Counted from the stretch's first letter, positions 31,824 to 40,451 are shown. The stretch: DNA of 45,065 nt from JBEDUK01 sp040414485 (GCA_040414485.1 JBEDUK010000044.1:1-45065), one strand, 5' to 3'. The notes: generated from the letters alone by a model not told the origin. Made by a program: numbers and translations.

Positions 31824-34606
31824 CGATCTTCCGACGGCGCGGCGTCCGTGCGGCCGTCCGAGGCGGTCATCAACCGAACCAGCTCGCTACGTGACCTGAT
31901 CCCGAGCTTTCGGTACATGCGGGTCAGGTGCGCCTCGACCGTTGCCTCGCTCATGAACAGCAGGGCGCCGACCTCGCGGTTCCGAAGCCCTCGGGCGACG
32001 AGCTCGGCGACGGCATGCTCGCGTTCGGTGAGCGTCCCGGCGGCGCGGCCCGGCGCCACCCGCTCGAGCTCGCGCTCGGCCTGATCGACCCAGGCCGAGG
32101 CGCCCATGGCGGCGAACCGCGACCGCGCGTCGGCGAACGCGTCGGCCGCGCGCGTCCGGTGGCCCGCGCGCATGAGCGCGCGGCCTCGGATGAGGATCGC
32201 CCTGGCCGCGTCCGGCATGTGCCCTGAGCGTTCGAAGCTGCGGGCGGCGTGATCGAGCGTCGACTCCGCCTCCTCCGCGTCGCCCTCGGCCAGCCGGACG
32301 ATCCCCCTGCAGCGTTCGGCGGCGGCGGACGGCCACATCATCCGCAGCGTCTCGGCCTGCGCGTCCAGGCGATGCAGGAGCGCGGCGGCCGCGTCGACCT
32401 CGCCGGTCCAGGCCAGGGCCTCGATCGCGTCCGGCATCACCTGCACGTAGCCCGGATGGGCGAAGCCGGCCTCGTCCATCATGTGCACGCCCTCGGTCAG
32501 GTCCGTGACCGCGGACTGCGCGTCACCGGCAGACAGCGCCACGCTCCCGAGCACGGCCTTCGAACGGAACTCCCACGTCCGGCCGGCGCGCCGCCGCGCC
32601 CAGTCCATGAGGAGCCCGGCCGTCGCGCGGGCCTCGTCGTGCCGGCCGGTCCAGGCCTCCACCAGCCCTCGGGGGAACAGCAGCCAGCACTCGGCGTCGG
32701 AGTTCTCAGCGTCGCGGGCGGCCTCCATGCCCTGGTCGATCCACCGCTCGGCGCCGGCGAGATGGCCTTCGGCCCATTCCAGCAGGGCGAGGTCGTAGAG
32801 CCGGTACGGGCGCTCGAGCTCGTTTCCGGCGCTCACGTGCTCGGCGAGCACGGATTCCATGTGCGCCCTCGCGGCGGAGAGGTCACCGGCCCAGAGGAGA
32901 TGCTTGGCGAGCCACGCGCGCGGGCCACCGCCCAAACCGGGACCGCCCAGGCGCCTCGACAGCTCGACTGCCCGCTCGAGCAGGTCCCAGCGCGGCCTGC
33001 CGGCCAGGCCCTCCATGTGGGCGAGGTGGCCGTCGGCGAGCATCTGCAGCTCCGGGTCGTCCATGCGCTCGGCGATCGCCGCGGCTTCGCGGGCGCACTC
33101 GATGCCCGCCCTCAGATCGCCTCGGAACATGCCCCGAAGCCAGCCGAGGATGTCCAGGACCTGAGCGCGCAGCAGCTCGTCGTCGCCCGCGTCCTCCAGG
33201 GCGCGAGCCAGGAGCCGGTCGCCCAGTTCGAGGTCGATGCTCTCGGCGTAGAACCGCTGGACCAGCGTGGCCGCACGGCCCGGACCGGACGGCGCCTGCG
33301 CCAGCATCGCGTCGGCGAGCGCCACGGCGCGACCGGTCTCACCAGCGGCGGCAAGGTGGCTGATCGCGGCCACGGAGCGGCGCCGGGAGCCGTCGGCATC
33401 GTCGGCGGGAGTGAGCCGAAGGCTCTGGCGCGCCAGCTCGGCGGCGACGTCCGACGCGCCGCGGCCGCGCGCGCGTTCCGAGGCCTCTTCGAGCAGCGTC
33501 GCGACGTGTGCGTCGGGCTCGTCCACGGAGAGGGCGAGGTGGCGGGCTCGAACATCGGGATCGGTGGCGTACTCGGCGAGCCGGGCGTGAAGCTCGCGGC
33601 GGGCCAGCGGATGCATCCGGCTGTAGACCACGGTCGCCGTCATGGGGTGCGTGTACCGAACGCCCCGGTCGTCGTCGATCACGAGCAGGCCGGCCCGCTC
33701 GGCGGCGGCCACCCGCTCCTCGACCGTGCGCGGGTCCACGCCGCCACCCTCGAGGGGGGCGACCACGGCGCGGATCGACGCGCGTCCCAGCGCGGACACC
33801 GTCTCGAGCACCGGCCACAGTTCGGGCGGCACGGAATCGAGGCTGGCCGAGATCGCGCCCGCGAGCGAGCGCGGAAGAGGCAGGCCGGCGGCCTGGTGGT
33901 CCGCCCCGGCGGCGGCGTCGAGGCCCCGTGCGAGCTCGATCGCGTACAGAGGGTTGCCGCCGGACACCTCGTGGATCCGGCGGAGCGTCGGCCGCGAGAT
34001 GGCCGACACCGTGCCGCTCAGGACCTGGCGCAGCTCCTCGATGTCGAGGGGTCCCACCTCCAGCAGTTCGTTGCGGCCCGGCGGCAGGCTCGCCGACAGC
34101 GCCAGCGGGTCCTCGCCGGCGGGGTCCGCCCGGACGGTTGCGAGCACGCCGACGGGCTCCGCGTCCAGGCGGCGCAGCGCGTACCGGAGCGCCTGGGCGG
34201 ATCCGGCGTCCAGCCACTGCAGGTCGTCCACGGCGACGAGGACGGGTCCCTCCGAGGCGAGCCGCCGGAGCACCTGCAGGACGGCGCGGCTGCGGGCGAG
34301 CGGGTCCTCCTCGGCCTGCGGGCCGCCGGGCGATTCGACGTCCTCGAACAGATCGGCCAGGCCGGCGAGCGCGAACGACATGTCCTCGTCCGACGGCCTG
34401 CTGATCAGAACCTGGAACTCGGCCTCGCGGGCCAGTTGGACGCCGTGGCGCCACAGGATCGTCTTGCCGATCCCGGATTCCCCGCGGACGGTGAGGGCGC
34501 GAGCACCGTGCGGAAGCGATGCGACGAACGCGTCGATCCGAGCACGCTCAGCGACCCGGCCGACAACCTGCTGCACGCGGCCGCCCGACAGGGCCGCATC
34601 GGCCAT
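31811..34606 (-). CDS. Large ATP-binding LuxR-family transcriptional regulator (LAL type)
   Basis: A 931-residue regulator. The N-terminal STAND-type ATPase has Walker A GESGIGKT (42-49) and a Walker B LVAVDDLQWLD near residue 135. A long helical, TPR-like sensor region covers about 350-850. The C-terminal LuxR helix-turn-helix is LTEREHAVAELVARGLRNRE... AHLTRMYRKLGIRSR at about 865-920. LAL regulators are usually activators that respond to a bound ligand. The start ATG 34606 sits five bases after a TATAAT box. It lies 45 bases behind the aminotransferase gene, same strand. Its targets may be the motif at 36505 and 37309 (inference). Confidence 0.9.
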   Translation of the reverse strand: MADAALSGGRVQQVVGRVAERARIDAFVASLPHGARALTVRGESGIGKTILWRHGVQLAREAEFQVLISRPSDEDMSFALAGLADLFEDVESPGGPQAEEDPLARSRAVLQVLRRLASEGPVLVAVDDLQWLDAGSAQALRYALRRLDAEPVGVLATVRADPAGEDPLALSASLPPGRNELLEVGPLDIEELRQVLSGTVSAISRPTLRRIHEVSGGNPLYAIELARGLDAAAGADHQAAGLPLPRSLAGAISASLDSVPPELWPVLETVSALGRASIRAVVAPLEGGGVDPRTVEERVAAAERAGLLVIDDDRGVRYTHPMTATVVYSRMHPLARRELHARLAEYATDPDVRARHLALSVDEPDAHVATLLEEASERARGRGASDVAAELARQSLRLTPADDADGSRRRSVAAISHLAAAGETGRAVALADAMLAQAPSGPGRAATLVQRFYAESIDLELGDRLLARALEDAGDDELLRAQVLDILGWLRGMFRGDLRAGIECAREAAAIAERMDDPELQMLADGHLAHMEGLAGRPRWDLLERAVELSRRLGGPGLGGGPRAWLAKHLLWAGDLSAARAHMESVLAEHVSAGNELERPYRLYDLALLEWAEGHLAGAERWIDQGMEAARDAENSDAECWLLFPRGLVEAWTGRHDEARATAGLLMDWARRRAGRTWEFRSKAVLGSVALSAGDAQSAVTDLTEGVHMMDEAGFAHPGYVQVMPDAIEALAWTGEVDAAAALLHRLDAQAETLRMMWPSAAAERCRGIVRLAEGDAEEAESTLDHAARSFERSGHMPDAARAILIRGRALMRAGHRTRAADAFADARSRFAAMGASAWVDQAERELERVAPGRAAGTLTEREHAVAELVARGLRNREVGALLFMSEATVEAHLTRMYRKLGIRSRSELVRLMTASDGRTDAAPSEDRHAG

Positions 34607-34611
34607 GGCCG

Positions 34612-34617
34612 ATTATA
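34612..34617 (-). promoter_or_regulatory. TATAAT -10 box for a leaderless regulator mRNA
   Basis: A perfect TATAAT on the minus strand, five bases before the ATG at 34606, so transcription should start at the A of ATG. No convincing -35 box is seen, and there is no ribosome site in the 45-base gap that would be used otherwise. Confidence 0.55.
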
Positions 34618-34651
34618 GGAATTCGGTTCGTATTCCCGCTGCGCGTCGCCG

Positions 34652-36463
34652 TCAGTGTGCGATCGCCGGCTCCGGCACGGACTCGCCCGGCAGCGGGAAC
34701 CATCTGATCCGTTCGAATGTGTCGGTCAGGACCACTCCCTCGTCGTCGCGCGGGTGAATCGGATTCGCCGTCAGATCACGCAGGAGCCGCCGGGCATCCT
34801 CGAGGTGATCTTCGAGCGCGCTTTCGGGCAGCGTCGGCATGGGAGCCGTCGCCGATTCGTCGCCGAGGCCTGTGAACGACAGATCGGCGAGCGACGCGAT
34901 GCGCCGGCCGCCGTCCCGGTGCCGCCACAGGCCGGATCGGGGGTCGAACCGGTACAGCGGCAGCAGCTTCCAGCCGTGATTCGCCAGCAGGTGGACGGCC
35001 CGGATGATGTATCCGACGACGGCGTCGCTCATGAAGTAGTTGAAGCCGATCCTGACCAGGGCCAGTTTCGCGCCGACGTTTCCGCGCCCCACCTCGGCGT
35101 GCATGAGCGTCGACCACTCGTCGTCGATGGGGAACGCCCTGTGGACGTACGGGCCGGCGCAGAAGCACCCGCTGCGGGCCTGGATCCCGAACAGGTCGTT
35201 CAGCAGCGCCGTGACGAGGTGCGAGTGAAGCATCCGGTTCCCGTGAAGCAGGCCGAACGAGATGATCGCCAGCCGATCCGTGCCCGGCTCCATGGTGAAC
35301 GAGGGCTCCGGTGGACGGGGCCCGAGCATCAGGATCCGAGGGTTGCCGCTCCACGACGCGAGCGCCCGTGCCGCCAGGGCCGATTCGCGCCGGCGGATCT
35401 CCTCGGCGCCGACGGCCTCCTTCAGCGCGAAGACGAGCCCGGCTCGGATCGACCCGACGATGGCAGGGGTGCCGCCCTCCTCCCTGATCTCCGGATCCGG
35501 GTGATAGGACTGCGCGCTCGGGCTGACGAACAGGATGGTTCCGCCGCCGGGCACCGTGGGAACCGCGTTGCGGAAGAGCGAGCGCTTGGCCACCAGGACG
35601 CCCGGCGTGTCGGGTCCGCCGACGAACTTGTGCGGCGAGAGGAAGACCGCGTCCTTGTGGGGCGCCGCCGCTGCGGGTCCACCCCCTCCGGCCGGGACGG
35701 CCGCGGGCGGGTTCATGTCGATCGGGAGGTACGGTCCGGCCGTGGCGTAGTCCCACATGGCAAGGGCGCCGTACCGGTGCAGCAGCGCGCTGATGCGGTC
35801 GACGTCGGTGATGATCCCCGTGACGTTGGACGCCGCCGAGAAGCTGCCGATCAGGAGCGGCCGGCCCGCGTGGAGTCGAAGCTGCTCCTCGAGGTGGGCG
35901 GCGTCGACGCCGCCAGTCGGCGCCTCGCGGATCGTCACGACGTCGGCGACCGACTCTCGCCAGGGAAGCTCGTTCGAGTGGTGCTCGTAGGGACCGATGA
36001 ACACGACCGGCCGGTCGCGTTCGGCGGGAAGGTCCGCGTCGGCGGTGCGGCGCGCCAGGCCGAGGACGCGGACGACCTTGTCGACGGCGCCGGTGACGCC
36101 CGTGCCGCAGAACACGACGACGTCGTCCGCTCCGCCGTTGACCGCCCCATGGATGATCCGCCGTGCCTCCTCCCGCAGCGCCGTCGTCTGCAGGCCGGTT
36201 GCCGAGGCCTCCGTGTGGGTGTTCGCATACATGGGCAGGACGCGATTGCGGATGAAGTCCTCGATGAACGTCAGCGCGCGGCCGGACGCCGTGTAGTCGG
36301 CGTACACCAGGCGTCGCGGGCCGAACGGTCCGTGCAGCACCGCGCCCTCGCCGATCACACCGGCCCTCACGCGCTCGATCAGCCGCTCGGTCGCGCTGCC
36401 GGGACCGGGCGCGGGCGCGGGGCGCGACATGGCCGACGGATGACGTGAGGTGACCGTTCGCAT
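34652..36463 (-). CDS. Class V aminotransferase-fold PLP enzyme, cysteine-desulfurase-like
   Basis: A 603-residue enzyme. The PLP lysine is K279 in FLSPHKFVGG, PLP aspartate D238 is in MWDYA, and YANTHTEASATG and GPYEHHSNELPWRE are typical of this subgroup. RSGCFCAGP (430-438) places C435 where SufS-type desulfurases have their catalytic cysteine. About 150 residues follow the catalytic domain (GFNYFMSDAVVGYII...), beyond the usual 400. Substrate is unknown; transaminase or desulfurase are both possible. ATG 36430 is an alternative start. Its promoter region carries the motif at 36505. Confidence 0.82.
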   Translation of the reverse strand: MRTVTSRHPSAMSRPAPAPGPGSATERLIERVRAGVIGEGAVLHGPFGPRRLVYADYTASGRALTFIEDFIRNRVLPMYANTHTEASATGLQTTALREEARRIIHGAVNGGADDVVVFCGTGVTGAVDKVVRVLGLARRTADADLPAERDRPVVFIGPYEHHSNELPWRESVADVVTIREAPTGGVDAAHLEEQLRLHAGRPLLIGSFSAASNVTGIITDVDRISALLHRYGALAMWDYATAGPYLPIDMNPPAAVPAGGGGPAAAAPHKDAVFLSPHKFVGGPDTPGVLVAKRSLFRNAVPTVPGGGTILFVSPSAQSYHPDPEIREEGGTPAIVGSIRAGLVFALKEAVGAEEIRRRESALAARALASWSGNPRILMLGPRPPEPSFTMEPGTDRLAIISFGLLHGNRMLHSHLVTALLNDLFGIQARSGCFCAGPYVHRAFPIDDEWSTLMHAEVGRGNVGAKLALVRIGFNYFMSDAVVGYIIRAVHLLANHGWKLLPLYRFDPRSGLWRHRDGGRRIASLADLSFTGLGDESATAPMPTLPESALEDHLEDARRLLRDLTANPIHPRDDEGVVLTDTFERIRWFPLPGESVPEPAIAH

Positions 36464-36473
36464 GGCGCGATTC

Positions 36474-36519
36474 AGGCTAGGTGTGGTGGAGGCGGCTCAC
36501 TAGCGGGTTTCCCCTACAC
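36474..36519 (-). promoter_or_regulatory. Motif plus -10 box before the aminotransferase gene
   Basis: On the minus strand GTGTAGGGGAAACCC (plus 36505-36519), exactly 25 bases, then TAGCCT (plus 36474-36479), 10 bases before ATG 36463. The same arrangement occurs before the secreted-protein gene at 37174. Confidence 0.5.
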
Positions 36520-36527
36520 ATGGAGGC

Positions 36528-36556
36528 GGCGGCCCACACCGCCGGTGTGGGCCGCC
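36528..36556 (-). terminator. Hairpin after the 36581-37174 gene
   Basis: 13-bp perfect stem GGCGGCCCACACC (36528-36540) / GGTGTGGGCCGCC (36544-36556) with a 3-base loop, 25 bases past the stop of the minus-strand gene. There is no T-run, but the stem is strong and separates this gene from the aminotransferase promoter. Confidence 0.65.
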
Positions 36557-36580
36557 TCCTCTGCACTGCGCGTGACGTTC

Positions 36581-37174
36581 TCAGCAGGCCTGATTGATCG
36601 TCGTGGCCGAATAATCGGGGAAGCCGGGATTCGGCGGGATGTCGCCGAATTCGGCCTGCCCGTTGAACGTCTGGTCGAACTGCGCCTCGACGTTCGCGAG
36701 GAGGCTGCCGCCGTCGGGCACGTTGTTGATGAACGTGGCCGCGTCGATCCAGCCGCGGGCGTCGATCGGCACGTGCGGGTCCGGCAGGCCCTGTGTGATC
36801 AGCGTCAGACGGCCCGCGTAGTGCGTGTAGCCGGTCACGGGGTCGAAGACGCTGATGTGGGCGCGCAGGACGCCGCGCGCGGTGATCTGATTGATCGTCC
36901 AGACGGCTCTGGTCACGGCCAGGGCGCCGCCCAGGTCGTAGTCCGTGCTGCCGGGCGTGACGTCAACCTCGGAGCCCTGCCACTGCCCTCGGTAGGTCAC
37001 GTACGCCACGGCGTCCTCACCGATGCAGGTCTTCTTGTTCAACTTTCCGATGGGGTCGAGGACCAGGGTGGCGTTGGCCCGGTCGACCTCGGGCGTGCCG
37101 ACTGCGAATGCCAGGGCCATTCCCGCGGTCGACAGGCCGAGCGCGATCACGACAATGATCGAAATGCGACGCAT
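36581..37174 (-). CDS. Secreted protein of unknown function
   Basis: A 197-residue protein starting MRRISIIVVIALGLSTAGMA, a clear signal peptide; cleavage is likely after residues 24-26. The mature part is beta-rich and polar (VYVTYRGQWQG style segments with VDVTPGSTDYDLGG, HISVFDPVTGYTHYAGRLTLITQG), with two cysteines that could pair, one near the start and one as the final residue. ATG 37174 has AGGGGAG upstream; the frame is open to 37366 but that adds no signal-like sequence. I do not recognise the family. It has the motif-plus-box promoter shared with the aminotransferase. Confidence 0.75.
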   Translation of the reverse strand: MRRISIIVVIALGLSTAGMALAFAVGTPEVDRANATLVLDPIGKLNKKTCIGEDAVAYVTYRGQWQGSEVDVTPGSTDYDLGGALAVTRAVWTINQITARGVLRAHISVFDPVTGYTHYAGRLTLITQGLPDPHVPIDARGWIDAATFINNVPDGGSLLANVEAQFDQTFNGQAEFGDIPPNPGFPDYSATTINQAC

Positions 37175-37277
37175 CTTGAATCTCCCCTTTCTCTGTTCGA
37201 GCCGGAACTGACTGATGAAGCGGTCTGTTCGTGGGTATTTCGGATGTGTCCACTCACCTCCCTTCGACGCGGGGCCG

Positions 37278-37323
37278 AAGGTACGGGCGGGGCGAGCGGA
37301 CAACGAGAGGGTTTTCCCTAGAC
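37278..37323 (-). promoter_or_regulatory. Motif plus -10 box before the secreted-protein gene
   Basis: On the minus strand GTCTAGGGAAAACCC (plus 37309-37323), exactly 25 bases, then TACCTT (plus 37278-37283). The predicted leader to ATG 37174 is about 97 bases. The copy at 36505 differs at two of 15 positions. Confidence 0.5.
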
Positions 37324-37355
37324 GGGACCGGCTGAGGCCATTGGGGATCCGACCG

Positions 37356-37378
37356 GCCGGCGCCATCCGAGCGCCGGC
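37356..37378. repeat. Inverted repeat upstream of the TolB-like gene
   Basis: GCCGGCGC (37356-37363) / GCGCCGGC (37371-37378), 8-bp perfect arms with a 7-base loop; a second one, GGCCGCC/GGCGGCC, follows within 30 bases. They could form a bidirectional terminator between the divergent genes or be a chance result of high GC. Confidence 0.35.
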
Positions 37379-37447
37379 GCGGACTGGCCGCCGAGGCGGC
37401 CGGGCGCCTAAGGTGACGTTCCGGTCGGTCCTCGATAGGGGGTTCCC

Positions 37448-38362
37448 ATGCGCACCCTTGCCGTCAGCACGCTCGTGGCCTTGCTTGCCTCATTGGCGTT
37501 CGTCGCGGTTGCCGGCGCGCCGCCCGCTCATGCGGCCTTTCCGGGCTCGAACGGGCGGATCGTCTACACCAGCAACGTCGCCGGGACCGAGGACATCTGG
37601 TCCATCGGCAAGAAGGGCAAGCATCGCGTTCAGCTCACCACTGACGAGACCTCCGACGAGTTGCAGCCCGCGTGGTCGCCGGACGGCACGCGCATCGCGT
37701 ACACGCGCTCGGCCACGCCGGGCAGCGACCCCACCGCGGACGTGTGGGTGATGAACGCCGACGGCACGGGACAGACGCAGCTGACGACCACGGACGGGTT
37801 CGACGGGCAGCCGAACTGGTCACCCGACGGCGCCAAGATCGTGTTCGACTCGCAGCGCAACGGCTCCGACGACGTCTGGGTCATGAACGCCGACGGCACG
37901 AACCAGAAGCAACTGACCACGAACCCGACGGTGGATGCGCGCCCGGCATGGTCGCCCGACGGGCGACGGATCGCGTTCGCGAGCGACCGCGACGGCGATC
38001 TGGAGATCTACACGATGACGCCGTCGGGCACGAAGGTGAAGCAACTCACCGACAACACCGCGTTCGACTCGCGGCCCGACTGGTCGCCCGACTCCTCGCA
38101 CATCACGTTCACAACCGACCGCGACGGCAACGCCGAGATCTATGTCATGAAGGCGGATGGATCGAACCAGACGAACGTGACAAACGACCCGTCGTCCGAC
38201 TTCAATTCGGCGTACTCACCTGACGGCACGAAGATCGTCTTCGACAGCACGCGCAGCGGGTTCGAGGAGATCGCCGTGATGAAGAAGAGCGGGTCGGGGT
38301 ACGTGCAGCTGACCCACGATCAGGCGACGGACCAGTACGCGGACTGGCAGCCCGTTCCGTAG
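37448..38362 (+). CDS. Secreted TolB-like beta-propeller protein
   Basis: A 304-residue protein with a signal peptide (residues 1-29, ending PPAHAAF) and then a six-bladed propeller. WSPDG-type repeats occur about every 42 residues (AWSPDGTRIAYT, NWSPDGAKIVFD, AWSPDGRRIAFA, DWSPDSSHITFT, YSPDGTKIVFD), each followed by (D/E)xWxMNADGT-like strands. This is the PD40/TolB C-terminal repeat, without the TolB N-terminal domain, so a periplasm-style Tol role is not implied. Probably an extracellular binding or scaffold protein. ATG 37448 has AGGGGG upstream. Confidence 0.85.
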   Translation: MRTLAVSTLVALLASLAFVAVAGAPPAHAAFPGSNGRIVYTSNVAGTEDIWSIGKKGKHRVQLTTDETSDELQPAWSPDGTRIAYTRSATPGSDPTADVWVMNADGTGQTQLTTTDGFDGQPNWSPDGAKIVFDSQRNGSDDVWVMNADGTNQKQLTTNPTVDARPAWSPDGRRIAFASDRDGDLEIYTMTPSGTKVKQLTDNTAFDSRPDWSPDSSHITFTTDRDGNAEIYVMKADGSNQTNVTNDPSSDFNSAYSPDGTKIVFDSTRSGFEEIAVMKKSGSGYVQLTHDQATDQYADWQPVP

Positions 38363-38403
38363 CAGGGACGCGATCCAACGGGTTGGGACCGCCCGTCGCG
38401 TCG

Positions 38404-39099
38404 CTACTTGCCGCGGGCCCTGCCCGCTTCCAGCGCGGCCAGGAACGAGACCGCGTCCGGGTAGACGGTGTCCAGCGTGCACCACGCCTGGCACAGCTCG
38501 AACCCGTTGCCGGGGTTCTCCCAGACGTCGGGAACCCCATGTGGAGCCTGACTCGCCCACCAGCTCCACTGCCCGTGGGTTCCGAAGTCCATGTTGATCT
38601 GAACCGTGAACCAGAAGGTGGGGCTGGCCGCCTTCCTGATCGTCACCGGCCGGAGCGGGATGTCGAACTCACCGGTCATCGGGTCGGGGGCCTCGACGGT
38701 CTGCTTGCTCAGGATGATTCCGGGCAGTCCGGCGGCGCCGGTCCAGAAGATCACCGACTCCGATCGGGCCGGGCCGCCGCCGTCGAAATACGTCCCGACC
38801 ACATAAACGCCCTTGATCCTCGCCCTCCGGCTGATGAGCGTGCACGACTGCGCGCCCATGCTGTCGTAGGCGTCGTATTCGCCCTCGAAGTTCTGCGACG
38901 CGAACGTGTCCTGCCCCACGTCGGCGGTGGTGTCGCACAGCCGGCTGGCGCGGGTGGCGACGCCGGCGACGCCGGCGACGTGGGGCGCCGGGGATCGGGC
39001 CGGGCCGAACATACGGGGGGTCGGCGCGGCGTCCGCGGTGGAGGCCAAGGCGGCGATCGCGCTCGTCGAGGCGATCACCAGCAGGATCCGCGACACCAT
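38404..39099 (-). CDS. Secreted protein, paralogue of the 39654 gene
   Basis: A 231-residue protein from ATG 39099, with a signal peptide (MVSRILLVIASTSAIAALAS, ending ADAA). Starts at 39123 and 39144 are also open. The mature part has FWTGAAGLPGIILSKQTV then WFTVQINMDFGTHGQWSWW, DVWENPGNGFELCQAWCTL. The pattern WFxVQ...D...GQWxWxxQ...W...N.F...C recurs in the protein at 39654, so the two are distant relatives. It looks like a beta-sandwich of unknown ligand. It converges on the TolB-like gene with a 41-base gap. Confidence 0.75.
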   Translation of the reverse strand: MVSRILLVIASTSAIAALASTADAAPTPRMFGPARSPAPHVAGVAGVATRASRLCDTTADVGQDTFASQNFEGEYDAYDSMGAQSCTLISRRARIKGVYVVGTYFDGGGPARSESVIFWTGAAGLPGIILSKQTVEAPDPMTGEFDIPLRPVTIRKAASPTFWFTVQINMDFGTHGQWSWWASQAPHGVPDVWENPGNGFELCQAWCTLDTVYPDAVSFLAALEAGRARGK

Positions 39100-39225
39100 C
39101 GTGGTTCTACTTCCGGACGTCATGACGCGCCGATTCTCCGCCACAGGACGGCGGGCCCGTCAAGTGCGGCCGTTCGGAGCCCGACCGCCGTCAGGAGAGC
39201 AGGATGGGAACGGGACGATGACTAG

Positions 39226-39327
39226 GTCCGCGTCATCATCAAGCGCGGGAAGGAAGCGCGGTGGGAGGTCGTCCAGGAGGAGTTTGGTCTGACTGACGCA
39301 GAGGTCAAGAAGTCCGCCCGCGCATGA
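39226..39327 (+). pseudogene. Possible remnant coding stretch
   Basis: In the 555-base gap between 39100 and 39653 a 33-codon open stretch reads RVIIKRGKEARWEVVQEEFG, then LTDAEVKKSARA and stop, with mostly G or C in third positions and protein-like composition, but no start codon after the TAG at 39223. An 81-codon minus-strand frame (39222-39467, starting MSKPYEWIETLDL) overlaps it, so at most one was ever real. No family recognised. Confidence 0.25.
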
Positions 39328-39459
39328 GGGAGTTGGACCAGTCCTCCGTCAAGGACCAGGACTGACGGCTGATGACCGCTGGTGCGTTGGACAGCGGTGA
39401 TACGCGTCGTGGAGCCCGAGTAGATGGACAGGTCCAGCGTTTCGATCCATTCATAGGGC

Positions 39460-39489
39460 TTGCTCAACTCGCCTGACGAGCGTTACGAT
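39460..39489 (+). promoter_or_regulatory. Putative promoter for the 39654 gene
   Basis: TTGCTC (39460-39465), 18 bases, TACGAT (39484-39489). It implies a leader of about 158 bases with several short inverted repeats and no recognised riboswitch. Confidence 0.4.
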
Positions 39490-39653
39490 CCAACGCGGAC
39501 TTCACCGGACGAAGGGGGTGAAACCTGGCGGAAGCGAGGTTCTCGTCGTGACGTTTGCTTCGAAAACCGATAGGAGAGGTTCTGCACCACCTCCATCGGA
39601 GAAGAAGCACGGCTCGTCCTGAAGCAAGGTTGTCTACAGAGAGGGTCACGTCT

Positions 39654-40451
39654 ATGCGATTTCGCAGACTCCTTTTGGCTTGTACCACTGCGGCGGCGCT
39701 GACCGCCTCCGTGGCGTTCGCCCAGGGTGCGGGCGCTTCTGCTTCCGCGCACTCGTCCGCGTCGCTGGCGGGCTTGAAAGCGGTAGCCCACAGCACCACC
39801 AGCGTGCACGGAGTCAAGCCGCTCGCCGGGCTCTGTGGCACGGCAGAAGGCACGTGGACCCAAGACGGGATCACGGCCCAGAACGGGGCCCCCACGAACC
39901 CCAGCCTGAACACGTATGGCGGAAAGCAAGTCAAGTGCAAGGGCGGCGCGAAGGTGAACACGATCGTGGTCGACGGCTACCCCAACCAGGCGGTCGACAT
40001 CAAGTTCAACATCAACGTCTACAAGAAGACCACGGCGTTCAACACCCTCCGCTACACGGCCGATCCGCAACCGAACGACGCCAAGGGCACGATCTGCAAG
40101 TACACCGATGCACCTGGTACCTACGCGGCGGCCGGCGTCAGCGGCGCACAGTGGACGATCAAGCTTCCGACAACCTGCAAGATCAGTTTGAAAGTTGGCA
40201 AGAAGGGTGTTTGGTTCGCGGTCCAGGCCGACTTCGACCAGATAAACGGACAGTGGTTCTGGGCTACTCAGACCACGGCCGGCAGGCCGAACGAGGGAGA
40301 TTGGGCCGACACTCAGAACCTCTTCGGCTTGGGCTGCATCTCGTTCGCGAAGCCCCCGGCCGGCGGCGATGTCGGTGCCAACAGGGACATGCAGGACTGC
40401 ATCTTCGGCGGAGACATCGGCGAGAAGGACTTCATCCTGGTGCTCAGTTAG
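39654..40451 (+). CDS. Secreted protein, paralogue of the 38404 gene
   Basis: A 265-residue protein with a signal peptide (MRFRRLLLACTTAAALTASV, ending AFAQGAGA). The mature part is beta-rich with five or so cysteines (LCGTAEG, VKCKGG, TICKYTD, TTCKISL, LGCISF, DCIFGG). WFAVQADFDQINGQWFWATQ and DWADTQNLFGLGCISF align with the 38404 product. ATG 39654 has GAGAGGG upstream; the frame is open to 39555 but lacks signal-like residues there. Codon use is less GC-rich than in the housekeeping genes. Function unknown. A strong terminator follows. Confidence 0.8.
   Translation: MRFRRLLLACTTAAALTASVAFAQGAGASASAHSSASLAGLKAVAHSTTSVHGVKPLAGLCGTAEGTWTQDGITAQNGAPTNPSLNTYGGKQVKCKGGAKVNTIVVDGYPNQAVDIKFNINVYKKTTAFNTLRYTADPQPNDAKGTICKYTDAPGTYAAAGVSGAQWTIKLPTTCKISLKVGKKGVWFAVQADFDQINGQWFWATQTTAGRPNEGDWADTQNLFGLGCISFAKPPAGGDVGANRDMQDCIFGGDIGEKDFILVLS

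Noticed and set aside
39222..39467. 81-codon minus-strand frame starting MSKPYEWIETLDL
   Set aside because: No ribosome site, no family and poor codon bias in its second half; the overlapping plus-strand stretch looks at least as coding.
39630..39658. TTGTCT-17-TATGCG as a promoter for the 39654 gene
   Set aside because: The -10 would overlap the ATG and transcription would start inside the gene.
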